A stretch of 64,000 nucleotides of DNA. Source: Conus ventricosus. Its lineage: Eukaryota; Mollusca; Gastropoda; Neogastropoda; Conidae. Position 1 is the stretch's first letter, and every line of letters starts with the position of its first letter. A program made the position numbers and the translations under genes. Where the stretch lies: assembly GCA_018398815.1 (NCBI GenBank), contig CM031626.1:43658319-43722318 (forward strand). Reading direction: 5' to 3'. Positions 20,606 through 35,600 of this stretch are shown piece after piece. The notes beneath the pieces are model-generated. The model was not told the origin of the DNA. It made no database searches and saw only the letters and a list, made by a program, of their open reading frames with translations.

Positions 20606-23600
20606 TGGTTAACATGGACAAAGCAATGACATGACAAAATGTGAGGGGTTTGGACCTTAGGCCTTCATCAGGCAAAATGAACAACAGAGTTAACATGGAC
20701 AAAGCAATGACATGACAAAATGTGAGGGGTTTGGACCTTAGGCCTTCATCAGGCAAAATGAACAACAGAGTTAACATGGACAAAGCAATGACATGACAAA
20801 ATGTGAGGGGTTTGGACCTTAGGCCTTCATCAGCAAAATGAACAACAGAGTTAACATGGACAAAGCAATGACATGACAAAATGTGAGGGGTTTGGACCTT
20901 AGGCCTTCATCAGGCAAAATGAACAACAGAGTTAACATGGACAAAGCAATGACATGACAAAATGTGAGGGGTTTGGACCTTAGGCCTTCTTCAGGCAAAA
21001 TGAACAACAGAGTTAACATGGACAAAGCAATGACATGACAAAATGTGAGGGGTTTGGACCTTAGGCCTTCTTCAGGCAAAATGAACAACAGAGTTAACAT
21101 GGACAAAGCAATGACATGACAAAATGTGAGGGGTTTGGACCTTAGGCCTTCTTCAGGCAAAATGAACAACAGAGTTAACATGGACAAAGCAATGACATGA
21201 CAAAATGTGAGGGGTTTGGACCTTAGGCCTTCTTCAGGCAAAATGAAACAACAGAGTTAACATGGACAAAGCAATGACATGACAAATGTGAGGGGGTTTG
21301 GACCTTAGGCCTTCATCAGGCAAAATGAACAACAGAGTTAACATGGACAAAGCAATGACATGACAAAATGTGAGGGGTTTGGACCTTAGGCCTTCATCAG
21401 GCAAATGAACAACAGAGTTAACATGGACAAAGCAATGACATGACAAAATGTGAGGGGTTTGGACCTTAGGCCTTCATCAGGCAAAATGAACAACAGAGTT
21501 AACATGGACAAAGCAATGACATGACAAAATGTGAGGGGTTTGGACCTTAGGCCTTCTTCAGGCAAAATGAACAACAGAGTTAACATGGACAAAGCAATGA
21601 CATGACAAAATGTGAGGGGTTTGGACCTTAGGCCTTCTTCAGGCAAAATGAACAACAGAGTTAACATGGACAAAGCAATGACATGACAAAATGTGAGGGG
21701 TTTGGACCTTAGGCCTTCATCAGGCAAAATGAACAACAGAGTTAACATGGACAAAGCAATGACATGACAAAATGTGAGGGGTTTGGACCTTAGGCCTTCT
21801 TCAGGCAAAATGAACAACAGAGTTAACATGGACAAAGCAATGACATGACAAAATGTGAGGGGTTTGGACCTTAGGCCTTCTTCAGGCAAAATGAACAACG
21901 AGTTAACATGGACAAAGCAATGACATGACAAAATGTGAGGGGTTTGGACCTTAGGCCTTCATCAGGCAAAATGAACAACAGAGTTAACATGGACAAAGCA
22001 ATGACATGACAAAATGTGAGGGGTTTGGACCTTAGGCCTTCATCAGGCAAAATGAACAACAGAGTTAACATGGACAAAGCAATGACATGACAAAATGTGA
22101 GGGTTTGGACCTTAGGCCTTCATCAGGCAAAATGAACAACAGAGTTAACATGGACAAAGCAATGACATGACAAAATGTGAGGGGTTTGGACCTTAGGCCT
22201 TCATCAGGCAAAATGAACAACAGAGTTAACATGGACAAAGCAATGACATGACAAAATGTGAGGGGTTTGGACCTTAGGCCTTCTTCAGGCAAAATGAACA
22301 ACAGAGTTAACATGGACAAAGCAATGACATGACAAAATGTGAGGGGTTTGGACCTTAGGCCTTCATCAGGCAAAATGAACAACAGAGTTAACATGGACAA
22401 AGCAATGACATGACAAAATGTGAGGGGTTTGGACCTTAGGCCTTCATCAGGCAAAATGAACAACAGAGTTAACATGGACAAAGCAATGACATGACAAAAT
22501 GTGAGGGGTTTGGACCTTAGGCCTTCATTAGGCAAAATGAACAACAGAGTTAACATGGACAAAGCAATGACATGACAAAATGTGAGGGGTTTGGACCTTA
22601 GGCCTTCATCAGGCAAAATGAACAACAGAGTTAACATGGACAAAGCAATGACATGACAAACTGTGAGGGGTTTGGACCTTAGGCCTTCTTCAGGCAAAAT
22701 GAACAACAGAGTTAACATGGACAAAGCAATGACATGACAAAATGTGAGGGGTTTGGACCTTAGGCCTTCTTCAGGCAAAATGAACAACAGAGTTAACATG
22801 GACAAAGCAATGACATGACAAAATGTGAGGGTTTGGACCTTAGGCCTTCATCAGGCAAAATGAACAACAGAGTTAACATGGACAAAGCAATGACATGACA
22901 AAATGTGAGGGGTTTGGACCTTAGGCCTTCATCAGGCAAAATGAACAACAGAGTTAACATGGACAAAGCAATGACATGACAAATGTGAGGGGTTTGGACC
23001 TTAGGCCTTCTTCAGGCAAAATGAACAACAGAGTTAACATGGACAAGCAATGACATGACAAAATGTGAGGGGTTTGGACCTTAGGCCTTCATCAGGCAAA
23101 ATGAACAACAGAGTTAACATGGACAAAGCAATGACATGACAAAATGTGAGGGGTTTGGACCTTAGGCCTTCATCAGGCAAAATGAACAACAGAGTTAACA
23201 TGGACAAAGCAATGACATGACAAAATGTGAGGGGTTTGGACCTTAGGCCTTCATCAGGCAAAAATGAACAACAGAGTTAACATGGACAAAGCAATGACAT
23301 GACAAAATGTGAGGGGTTTGGACCTTAGGCCTTCTTCAGGCAAAATGAACAACAGAGTTAACATGGACAAAGCAATGACATGACAAAATGTGAGGGGTTT
23401 GGACCTTAGGCCTTCTTCAGGCAAAATGAACAACAGAGTTAACATGGACAAAGCAATGACATGACAAAATGTGAGGGGTTTGGACCTTAGGCCTTCATCA
23501 GGCAAAATGAACAACAGAGTTAACATGGACAAAGCAATGACATGACAAAATGTGAGGGGTTTGGACCTTAGGCCTTCATCAGGCAAAATGAACAACAGAG

Positions 23601-26600
23601 TTAACATGGACAAAGCAATGACATGACAAAATGTGAGGGGTTTGGACCTTAGGCCTTCATCAGGCAAAATGAACAACAGAGTTAACATGGACAAAGCAAT
23701 GACATGACAAAATGTGGGGGTTTGGACCTTAGGGCCTTCATCAGGCAAAATGAACAACAGAGTTAACATGGACAAAGCAATGACATGACAAATGTGAGGG
23801 GTTTGGACCTTAGGCCTTCTTCAGGCAAAATGAACAACAGAGTTACATGGACAAAGCAATGACATGACAAAATGTGAGGGGTTTGGACCTTAGGCCTTCA
23901 TCAGGCAAAATGAACAACAGAGTTAACATGGACAAAGCAATGACATGACAAAATGTGAGGGGTTTGGACCTTAGGCCTTCATCAGGCAAAATGAACAACA
24001 GAGTTAACATGGACAAAGCAATGACATGACAAAATGTGAGGGGTTTGGACCTTAGGCCTTCTTCAGGCAAAATGAACAACAGAGTTAACATGGACAAAGC
24101 AATGACATGACAAAATGTGAGGGGTTTGGACCTTAGGCCTTCTTCAGGCAAAAATGAACAACAGAGTTAACATGGACAAAGCAATGACATGACAAAATGT
24201 GAGGGGTTTGGACCTTAGGCCTTCATCAGGCAAAATGAACAACAGAGTTAACATGGACAAAGCAATGACATGACAAAATGTGAGGGGTTTGGACCTTAGG
24301 CCTTCATCAGGCAAAATGAACAACAGAGTTAACATGGACAAAGCAATGACATGACAAAATGTGAGGGGTTTGGACCTTAGGCCTTCATCAGGCAAAATGA
24401 ACAACAGAGTTAACATGGACAAAGCAATGACATGACAAAATGTGAGGGGTTTGGACCTTAGGCCTTCATCAGGCAAAATGAACAACAGAGTTAACATGGA
24501 CAAAGCATGACATGACAAAATGTGAGGGGTTTGGACCTTAGGCCTTCATCAGGCAAAATGAACAACAGAGTTAACATGGACAAAGCAATGACATGACAAA
24601 ATGTGAGGGGTTTGGACCTTAGGCCTTCTTCAGGCAAAATGAACAACAGAGTTAACATGGACAAAGCAATGACATGACAAAATGTGAGGGGTTTGGACCT
24701 TAGGCCTTCATCAGGCAAAATGAACAACAGAGTTAACTGGACAAAGCAATGACATGACAAAATGTGAGGGGTTTGGACCTTAGGCCTTCTTCAGGCAAAA
24801 TGAACAACAGAGTTAACATGGACAAAGCAATGACATGACAAAATGTGAGGGGTTTGGACCTTAGGCCTTCATCAGGCAAAATGAACAACAGAGTTAACAT
24901 GGACAAAGCAATGACATGACAAAATGTGAGGGGTTTGGACCTTAGGCCTTCATCAGGCAAAATGAACAACAGAGTTAACATGGACAAAGCAATGACATGA
25001 CAAAATGTGAGGGGTTTGGACCTTAGGCCTTCATCAGGCAAAATGAACAACAGAGTTAACATGGACAAAGCAATGACATGACAAAATGTGAGGGGTTTGG
25101 ACCTTAGGCCTTCATCAGGCAAAATGAACAACAGAGTTAACATGGACAAAGCAATGACATGACAAAATGTGAGGGGTTTGGACCTTAGGCCTTCATCAGG
25201 CAAAATGAACAACAGAGTTAACATGGACAAAGCAATGACATGACAAAATGTGAGGGGTTTGGACCTTAGGCCTTCATCAGGCAAAATGAACAACAGAGTT
25301 AACATGACAAAGCAATTGACATGACAAAAATGTGAGGGGTTTGGACCTTAGGCCTTCATCAGGCAAAAATGAACAACAGAGTTAACATGGACAAAGCAAT
25401 GACATGACAAAATGTGAGGGGTTTGGACCTTAGGCCTTCATCAGGCAAAATGAACAACAGAGTTAACATGGACAAAGCAATGACATGACAAAATGTGAGG
25501 GGTTTGGACCTTAGGCCTTCATCAGGCAAAATGAACAACAGAGTTAACATGGACAAAGCAATGACATGACAAAATGTGAGGGGTTTGGACCTTAGGCCTT
25601 CATCAGGCAAAATGAACAACAGAGTTAACATGGACAAAGCAATGACATGACAAAATGTGAGGGGTTTGGACCTTAGGCCTTCATCAGGCAAAATGAACAA
25701 ACAGAGTTAACATGGACAAAGCAAATGACATGACAAAATGTGAGGGGTTTGGACCTTAGGCTTCATCAGGCAAATGAACAACAGAGTTAACATGGACAAA
25801 GCAGACATGACAAAATTGAGGGGTTTGGACCTTAGGCCTTCATCAGGCAAAATGAACAACAGAGTTAACATGGACAAAGCAATGACATGACAAAATGTGA
25901 GGGGGTTTGGACCTTAGCCTTCATCAGGCAAAATGAACAACAGAGTTAACATGGACAAAGCAATGACATGACAAATGTGAGGGGTTTGGACCTTAGGCCT
26001 TCTTCAGGCAAAATGAACAACAGAGTTAACATGGACAAAGCAATGACATGACAAAATGTGAGGGGTTTGGACCTTAGGCCTTCATCAGGCAAAAATGAAC
26101 AACAGAGTTAACATGGACAAAGCAATGACATGACAAAATGTGAGGGGTTTTGGACCTTAGGCCTTCATCAGCAAAATGAACAACAGAGTTACATGGACAA
26201 AGCAATGACATGACAAAATGTGAGGGGTTTGGACCTTAGGCCTTCATCAGGCAAAATGAACAACGAGTTAACATGGACAAAGCAATGACATGACAAAATG
26301 TGAGGGGTTTGGACCTTAGGCCTTCATCAGGCAAAATGAACAACAGAGTTAACATGGACAAAGCAATGACATGACAAAATGTGAGGGGTTTGGACCTTAG
26401 GCCTTCATCAGGCAAAATGAACAACAGAGTTAACATGGACAAAGCAATGACATGACAAAATGTGAGGGGTTTGGACCTTAGGCCTTCATCAGGCAAAATG
26501 AACAACAGAGTTAAACATGGACAAAGCAATGACATGACAAAATTTAGGGGGTTGGACCCTTAGGCCTTCTTCAGGCAAAATGAACAACAGAGTTAACATG

Positions 26601-29600
26601 GACAAAGCAATGAAAGACAAAATGTGAGGGGTTTTTGGGCCTTAGGCCTTCATCAGGCAAAATGAACAACAGAGTTAACATGGACAAAGCAATGACATGA
26701 CAAAATGTGAGGGGTTTGGACCTTAGGCCTTCCTCAGGCAAAATGAAAACAGAGTTAAAATGGACAAAGCAATGACATGACAAAATGTGAGGGGTTTGGA
26801 CCTTAGGCCTTTTCAGCAAAGACACAGTTAACATGGACAAAGCAATGACCAAAAAAAAATGTAGGGTTTGGACCTTAGGCCATCATCAGGCAAATGAAAC
26901 AGAGTTAACAGGACAAAGCAATGACATACAAAATGTGAGGGGTTTGGACCTTAGGCCTTCATCAGGCAAAATGAACAAACAGAGTTAACATGGACAAAGC
27001 AAAGACATGACAAAATGTGAGGGGTTTGGACCTTAGGCCTTCATCAGGCAAAAAGAACAACAGAGTTAACATGGACAAAGCAATGACATGACAAAAAGTG
27101 AGGGGGTTTGGGGCCTTAGGCCTTCATCAGGCAAAATGAACAACAGAGTTAACAAAGGACAAAGCAATGACATGACAAAATGTGAGGGGTTTTGGACCTT
27201 AGGCCTTCATCAGGCAAAATGAACAACAGAGTTTTAAAATGGACAAAGCAGACATGACAAAATGTTGAGGGTTTGGACCTTAGGCCTTCTTCAGGCAAAA
27301 TGAACAACAGAGTTAACATGGACAAAGCAATGACATGACAAAATGTGAGGGGTTTTTGGACCTTAGGCCTTCATCAGGCAAAATGAACAACAGAGTTAAC
27401 ATGGACAAAGCAATGACATGACAAAATGTGAGGGGTTTGGACCTTAGGCCTTCTTCAGGCAAAATGAACAACAGAGGTTAACATGGACAAAGCAATGACA
27501 TGACAAAATGTTGGAGGGGTTTGGACCTTAGGCCTTCATCAGGCAAAAAAGAACAACAGAGTTAACATGGACAAAGCAATGACATGACAAAATGTGAGGG
27601 GTTTGGACCTTAGGCCTTCATCAGGCAAAATGAACAACAGAGTTAACATGGACAAAGCAAATGACCATGACAAAATGTTGAGGGTTTGGACCTTAGGCCT
27701 TCATCAGGCAAATGAACAACAGAGTTAACATGGACAAAGCAATGACATGACAAAATGTGAGGGGTTTGGACCATAGGCCTTCATCAGGCAAAATGAACAA
27801 CAGAGTTAACATGGACAAAAACAATGACATGACAAAATGTGAGGGGTTTGGACCTTAGGCCTTCATCAGGCAAAATGAACAACAGAGTTAACATGGACAA
27901 AGCAATGACATGACAAAAAGTGAGGGGTTTGGACCTTAGGCCTTCATCAGGCAAAATGAAACAACCAGAGTTAACATGGGGCAAAGCAATGACATGACAA
28001 AATGTGAGGGGTTTGGACCTTAGGCCTCATCAGGCAAAATGAACAACAGAGTTAACATGGACAAAAACAATGACATGACAAAATGTGAGGGTTTGGACCT
28101 TAGGCCTTCATCAGGCAAAATGAACAACAGAGTTAACATGGACAAAGCAATGACATTGACAAAATGTGAGGGGTTTGGGGCCTTAGGCCTTCATCAGCAA
28201 AAAGAACAACAGAGTTAAAATGGAAAAAAGCAATGACATACAAAATGTGAGGGGGTTTTTGGGCCTTAGGCCTTCATCAGGGAAAATGAACAACAGAGTT
28301 AACATGGACAAAGCAATGACATGACAAATGTGAGGGGTTTGGACCTTAGGCCTTCATCAGGCCAAAATGAACAACAGAGTTAACATGGACAAAGCAATGA
28401 CATGACAAAATGTGAGGGGTTTGGACCTTAGGCCTTCACAGGCAAAATGAACAACAGAGTTAACATGGACAAAGAATGACATGACAAAATGTGAGGGGTT
28501 GGACCTTAGCTTCTTTAGGCAAAATGAACAAAAGAGTTAACATGACAAAGCAATGAAAATGACAAAAAAGTGAGGGGTTTGGGCCTTAGCCTTCATCGGC
28601 AAAATGAACAACAGAAGTTTACATGGACAAAGCAATGAATGACAAAATGTGAGGGTTTGGACCTTAGGCCTTCTTCAGGCAAAATGAACAACAGAGTTAA
28701 CATGGACAAAGCAATGACATGACAAAATGTGGGGTTTTGGGCCTTAAAGGGCCCCATCAGGCAAAATGAACAACAAGTTAACATGGACAAAGCAATGACA
28801 TGACAAAATGTGAGGGGGTTTGGACCTTAGGCCTTCTCAGGCAAAATGAACAACAGAGTTAACATGGACAAAGCAATGACATGACAAAATGTGAGGGGTT
28901 TGGACCTTAGGCCTTCATCAGGCAAAATGAACAACAGAGTTAACATGGACAAAGCAATGACATGACAAAATGTGGGGGTTTGGGCCTTAGGCCTTCATCA
29001 GGGAAAATGAACAACAGTGTTACATGGACAAAGCAATGACATGACAAAATGTGAGGGTTTGGACCTTAGGCCCCATCAGGCAAAATGAACAAACAAGTTT
29101 TAAAATGGACAAAGCAATGACAGACAAAATGTGAGGGGTTTGGACCTTAGGCCTTCATCAGGGAAAATGAACAACAGAGTTAAACATGGACAAAGCAATG
29201 ACAAAGACAAATGTGAGGGGTTTGGACCTTAGGCCTTCATCAGGCAAAAGAACAACAGAGTTAACATGGACAAAGCAATGACATGACAAAATGTGAGGGT
29301 TTGGACCTTAGGCCTTCATCAGGCAAAATGAACACAGAGTTAACATGGACAAAGCAATGACATGACAAAATGTTTAGGGTTTGGACCTTAGGGCCCTTCA
29401 TCAGGCAAAATGAACAACAAGTTAACATGGACAAAGCAATGACATGACAAAATGTGAGGGGTTTGGACCTTAGGCCTTCTAGGCAAAATGAACAACAGAG
29501 TTTAACATGGACAAAGCAATGACATGACAAAATGTGGGGGTTTGGACCTTAGGGCCCTTTTTCAGGCAAAAAGAACAACAGATTAAAATGGACAAAGCAA

Positions 29601-32600
29601 TGACATGACAAAAAGTGCGGGGGTTTGGACCTTAGGCCTTCTTCAGGCAAAAGGAACAACAGAGTTAACATGGACAAAGCAATGACATGACAAAATGTGA
29701 GGGGGTTTGGACTTAGGCCTTCATCAGGCAAAATGAACAACAGAGTTAACATGGACAAAGCAAAGACATGACAAAATGTGAGGGGTTGGACCTTAGGCTT
29801 CATCAGGCAAAATGAACAACAGAGTTAACATGGGACAAAGCAATGGAAAATGACAAAATGTGAGGGGTTTGGACCTTAAAGGCCTTCATCAGGCAAAATG
29901 AAAAACAGAGTTTAACATGGACAAAGCAATGAATGACAAAATGGTGAGGGGTTTGGACCTTAGGCCTTCTTTAGGCAAAATGAACACAGATTTAACATGG
30001 ACCAAAGCAATGACATGACAAATTTTGAGGGGTTTGGACCTTAGGCCTTCAACAGGCAAAAAAGAACAACGAGTTAACATGGACAAAGCATGACATGACA
30101 AAATGTGAGGGTTTGGACCTTAGGCCTTCATCAGGCAAAATGAACAACAGAGTTAAACATGGACAAAGCAATGACATGACCAAATGTGAGGGGTTTGGAC
30201 CTTAAAGGGCCCTTTTTCAGGCAAAAGAACAACAGAGTTAACATGGACAAAAACAATGACATGACAAAATGTGAGGGGTTTGGACTTGGCCTTCATCAGG
30301 CAAAATGAACAACAGAGTTAAAATGGACAAAGCAATGACAGACAAAATGTGAGGGGTTTGGACTTAGGCCTTCAATCAGGCAAAATGAACAACAGAGTTA
30401 ACATGGACAAAGCAATGACATGACAAAATGTGAGGGGTTTGGACCTTAGGCCTTCATTTAGGCAAATGAACAACAGAGTTAACATGGACAAAGCAATGAC
30501 ATGACAAAATGTGAGGGGTTTGGGCCTTAGGCCTTCATCAGGCAAAATGAACAACAGAGTTAACATGGACAAAGCAATGACATGACAAAATGTGAGGGGT
30601 TTGGACCTTAGGCCTTCTTTAGGCAAAATGAACAACAGAGTTTAACGTGGACAAAGCAATGACATGACAAAATGTGAGGGTTTGGACCTTAGGCCTTCAT
30701 CAGGCAAAATGAACACACAGAGTTAACGTGGACAAATCAATGACATGACAAAATGTGAGGGGTTTGGACTTAGGCCTTCATCAGGCAAAATGAACAACAG
30801 AGTTAACGTGGACAAAGCAATGACATGACAAAATGTGAGGGGTTTGGACCTTAGGCCTTCATCAGCAAAATGAACAACAGAGTTAACGTGGACAAAGCAA
30901 TGACATGACAAAATGTGAGGGGTTTGGACCTTAGGCCTTCATCAGGCAAATGAACAACAGAGTTAACGTGGACAAAGCAATGACATGACAAAATGTGAGG
31001 GGTTTGGACCTTAGGCCTTCATCAGGCAAAATGAACAACAGAGTTAACATGGACAAAGCAATGACATGACAAAATGTGAGGGGTTTGGACCTTAGGCTTC
31101 ATCAGGCAAAATGAACAACAGAGTTAACATGGACAAAGCAATGACATGACAAAATGTGAGGGGTTTGGACCTTAGGCCTATCATCAGGCAAAATGAAACA
31201 ACAGAGTTAACATGGACAAGCAATGACATGACAAAATGTGAGGGGTTTGGACCTTAGGCCTTCATCAGGCAAAATGAACAACAGAGTTAACATGGACAAA
31301 GCAATGACATGACAAAATGTGAGGGGTTTGGACCTTAGGCCTTCATCAGGCAAAATGAACAACAGAGTTAACATGGACAAAGCAATGACATGACAAAATG
31401 TGAGGGGTTTGGACCTTAGGCCTTCATCAGGCAAAATGAACAACAGAGTTAAACATGGACAAGCAATGACATGACAAAATGTGAGGGGTTTGGACCTTAG
31501 GCCTTCATCAGGCAAAATGAACAACAGAGTTAACATGGACAAAGCAATGACATGACAAAATGTGAGGGGTTTGGACCTTAGGCCTTCATCAGGCAAAATG
31601 AACAACAGAGTTAACATGGACAAAAGCAATGACATGACAAATGTGAGGGGTTTGGACCTTAGGCCTTCATCAGGCAAAATGAACAACAGAGTTAACATGG
31701 ACAAAGCAATGACATGACAAAATGTGAGGGGTTTGGACTTAGGCTTCATCAGGCAAAATGAACAACAGAGTTAACATGGACAAGCAATGACATGACAAAA
31801 ATGTGAGGGGTTTGGACCTTAGGCCTTCATCAGGCAAAATGAACAACAGAGTTAACATGGACAAAGCAAATGACATGACAAAATGTGAGGGGTTTGGACC
31901 TTAGGCCTTCATCAGGCAAAATGAACAACAGAGTTAACATGGACAAAGCAATGACATGACAAAATGTGAGGGTTTGGACCTTAGGCCTTCATCAGGCAAA
32001 ATGAACAACAGAGTTTAACTGGACAAAGCAATGGACATGACAAATGTGAGGGGTTTGGACCTTAGGCCTTCATCAGGCAAAATGAACAACAGAGTTAACA
32101 TGGACAAAGCAATGACATGACAAAAATGTGAGGGGTTTGGACCTTAGGCCTTCATCAGGCAAAATGAACAACAGAGTTAACAATGGACAAAGCAATGACA
32201 TGACAAAATGTGAGGGGTTTGGACCTTAGGCCTTCATCAGGCAAAATGAACAACAGAGTTAACATGGACAAAGCAATGACATGACAAAATGTGAGGGGTT
32301 TGGACCTTAGGCTTCATCAGGCAAATGAACAACAGAGTTAACATGGACAAAGCAATGACATGACAAAATGTGAGGGGTTGGACCTTAGGCCTTCATCAGG
32401 CAAAATGAACAACAGAGTTAACATGGACAAAGCAATGACATGACAAAATGTGAGGGGTTTGGACCTTAGGCCTTCATCAGGCAAAATGAACAACAGAGTT
32501 AACATGGACAAAGCAATGACATGACAAAATGTGAGGGGTTTGGACCTTAGGCCTTCATCAGGCAAAATGAACAACAGAGTTAACATGGACAAAGCAATGA

Positions 32601-35600
32601 CATGACAAAATGTGAGGGGTTTGGACCTTAGGCCTTCATCAGCAAAATGAACAACAGAGTTAACATGGACAAAGCAATGACAGACAAAATGTGAGGGGGT
32701 TTGGACTTAGGCCTTCATCAGGCAAAATGAACAACAGAGTTAACGTGGACAAAGCAATGACATGACAAAATGTGAGGGGTTTGGACCTTAGGCCTTCATC
32801 AGGCAAATGAACACAGAGTTAACGTGGACAAAGCAATGACATGACAAATGTGAGGGTTTGGACCTTAGGCCTTCATCAGGCAAAATGAACAACAGAGTTA
32901 ACGTGGACAAAGCAATGACATGACAAAATGTGAGGGGTTTGGACCTTAGGCCTTCATCAGGCAAAATGAACAACAGAGTTAACGTGGACAAAGCAATGAC
33001 ATGACAAAATGTGAGGGTTTGGACTTAGGCCTTCATCAGGCAAAATGAACAACAGAGTTAACGTGGACAAAGCAATGACATGACAAAATGTGAGGGTTTG
33101 GACCTTAGGCCTTCATCAGGCAAAATGAACAACAGAGTTAACGTGGACAAAGCAATGACATGACAAAATGTGAGGGGTTTGGACCTTAGGCCTTCATCAG
33201 GCAAATGAACAACAGAGTTAACGTGGACAAAGCAATGACATGACAAAATGTGAGGGGTTTGGACCTTAGGCCTTCATCAGGCAAAATGAACAACAGAGTT
33301 AACATGGACAAAGCAATGACATGACAAAATGTGAGGGGTTTGGACCTTAGGCCTTCATCAGGCAAAATGAACAACAGAGTTAACATGGACAAAGCAATGA
33401 CATGACAAAATGTGAGGGGTTTGGACCTTAGGCCTTCATCAGGCAAAATGAACAACAGAGTTAACATGGACAAAGCAATGACATGACAAAATGTGAGGGG
33501 TTTGGACTTAGGCTTCATCAGGCAAAATGAACAACAGAGTTAACATGGACAAAGCAATGACATGACAAAATGTGAGGGGTTTGGACCTTAGGCCTTCATC
33601 AGCAAAATGAACAACAGAGTTAACATGGACAAAGCAATGACATGACAAATGTGAGGGGTTTGGACCTTAGGCCTTCATCAGGCAAAATGAACAACAGAGT
33701 TAACATGGACAAAGCAATGACATGACAAAATGTGAGGGGTTTGGACCTTAGGCCTTCATCAGGCAAAATGAACAACAGAGTTAACATGGACAAAGCAATG
33801 ACATGACAAAATGTGAGGGGTTTGGACCTTAGGCCTTCATCAGGCAAATGAACAACAGAGTTAACATGGACAAAGCAATGACATGACAAAATGTGAGGGG
33901 TTTGGACCTTAGGCCTTCATCAGGCAAAATGAACACAGAGTTAACATGGACAAAGCAATGACATGACAAAATGTGAGGGGTTTGGACCTTAGGCCTTCAT
34001 CAGGCAAAATGAACAACAGAGTTAACATGGACAAAGCAATGACATGACAAATGTGAGGGGTTTGGACCTTAGGCCTTCATCAGGCAAAATGAACAACAGA
34101 GTTAACATGGACAAGCAATGACATGACAAAATGTGAGGGGTTTGGACCTTAGGCCTTCATCAGGCAAAATGAACAACAGAGTTAACATGGACAAAGCAAT
34201 GACATGACAAAATGTGAGGGGTTTGGACCTTAGGCCTTCATCAGGCAAATGAACAACAGAGTTAACATGGACAAAGCAATGACATGACAAAATGTGAGGG
34301 GTTTGGACCTTAGGCCTTCATCAGGCAAAAATGAACAACAGAGTTAACATGGACAAAGCAATGACATGACAAAATGTGAGGGGTTTGGACCTTAGGCCTT
34401 CATCAGGCAAAATGAACAACAGAGTTAACATGGACAAAGCAATGACATGACAAAATGTGAGGGGTTTGGACCTTAGGCCTTCATCAGGCAAAATGAACAA
34501 CAGAGTTAACATGGACAAAGCAATGACATGACAAAATGTGAGGGGTTTGGACCTTAGGCCTTCATCAGGCAAAATGAACAACAGAGTTAACATGGACAAA
34601 GCAATGACATGACAAAATGGGGGGTTTGGACCTTAGGCCTTCATCAGGCAAAATGAACAACAGAGTTAACATGGACAAAGAATGACATGACAAAATGTGA
34701 GGGGTTTGGACCTTAGGCCTTCATCAGGCAAAATGAACAACAGAGTTAACATGGACAAAGCAATGACATGACAAAATGTGAGGGGTTTAGGACCTTAGGC
34801 CTTCATCAGGCAAAATGAACAACAGAGTTAACATGGACAAAGCAATGACATGACAAAATGTGAGGGGTTTGGACCTTAGGCCTTCATCAGGCAAATGAAC
34901 AACAGAGTTAACATGGACAAAGCAATGACATGACAAAATGTGAGGGGTTTGGACCTTAGGCTTCATCAGGCAAAATGAACAACGAGTTAACATGGACAAA
35001 GCAATGGACATGACAAAATGTGAGGGGTTTGGACCTTAGGCTTCATCAGGCAAAATGAACAACAGAGTTAACATGGACAAAGCAATGACATGACAAAATG
35101 TGAGGGGTTTGGACCTTAGGCCTTCATCAGGCAAAATGAACAACAGAGTTAACATGGACAAAGCAATGACATGACAAAATGTGAGGGGTTTGGACTTAGG
35201 CCTTCATCAGGCAAAATGAACAACAGAGTTAACATGGACAAAGCAATGACATGACAAAATGTGAGGGGTTTGGACCTTAGGCCTTCATCAGGCAAAATGA
35301 ACAACAGAGTTAACATGGACAAAGCAATGACATGACAAAATGTGAGGGTTTGGACCTTAGGCCTTCATCAGGCAAAATGAACAACAGAGTTAACATGGAC
35401 AAAGCAATGAATGACAAAATGTGAGGGGTTTGGACCTTAGGCCTTCATCAGGCAAATGAACAACAGAGTTAACATGGACAAAGCAATGACATGACAAAAT
35501 GTGAGGGGTTTGGACCTTAGGCCTTCATCAGGCAAAATGAACAACAGAGTTAACATGGACAAAGCAATGACATGACAAAATGTGAGGGGTTTGGACCTTA

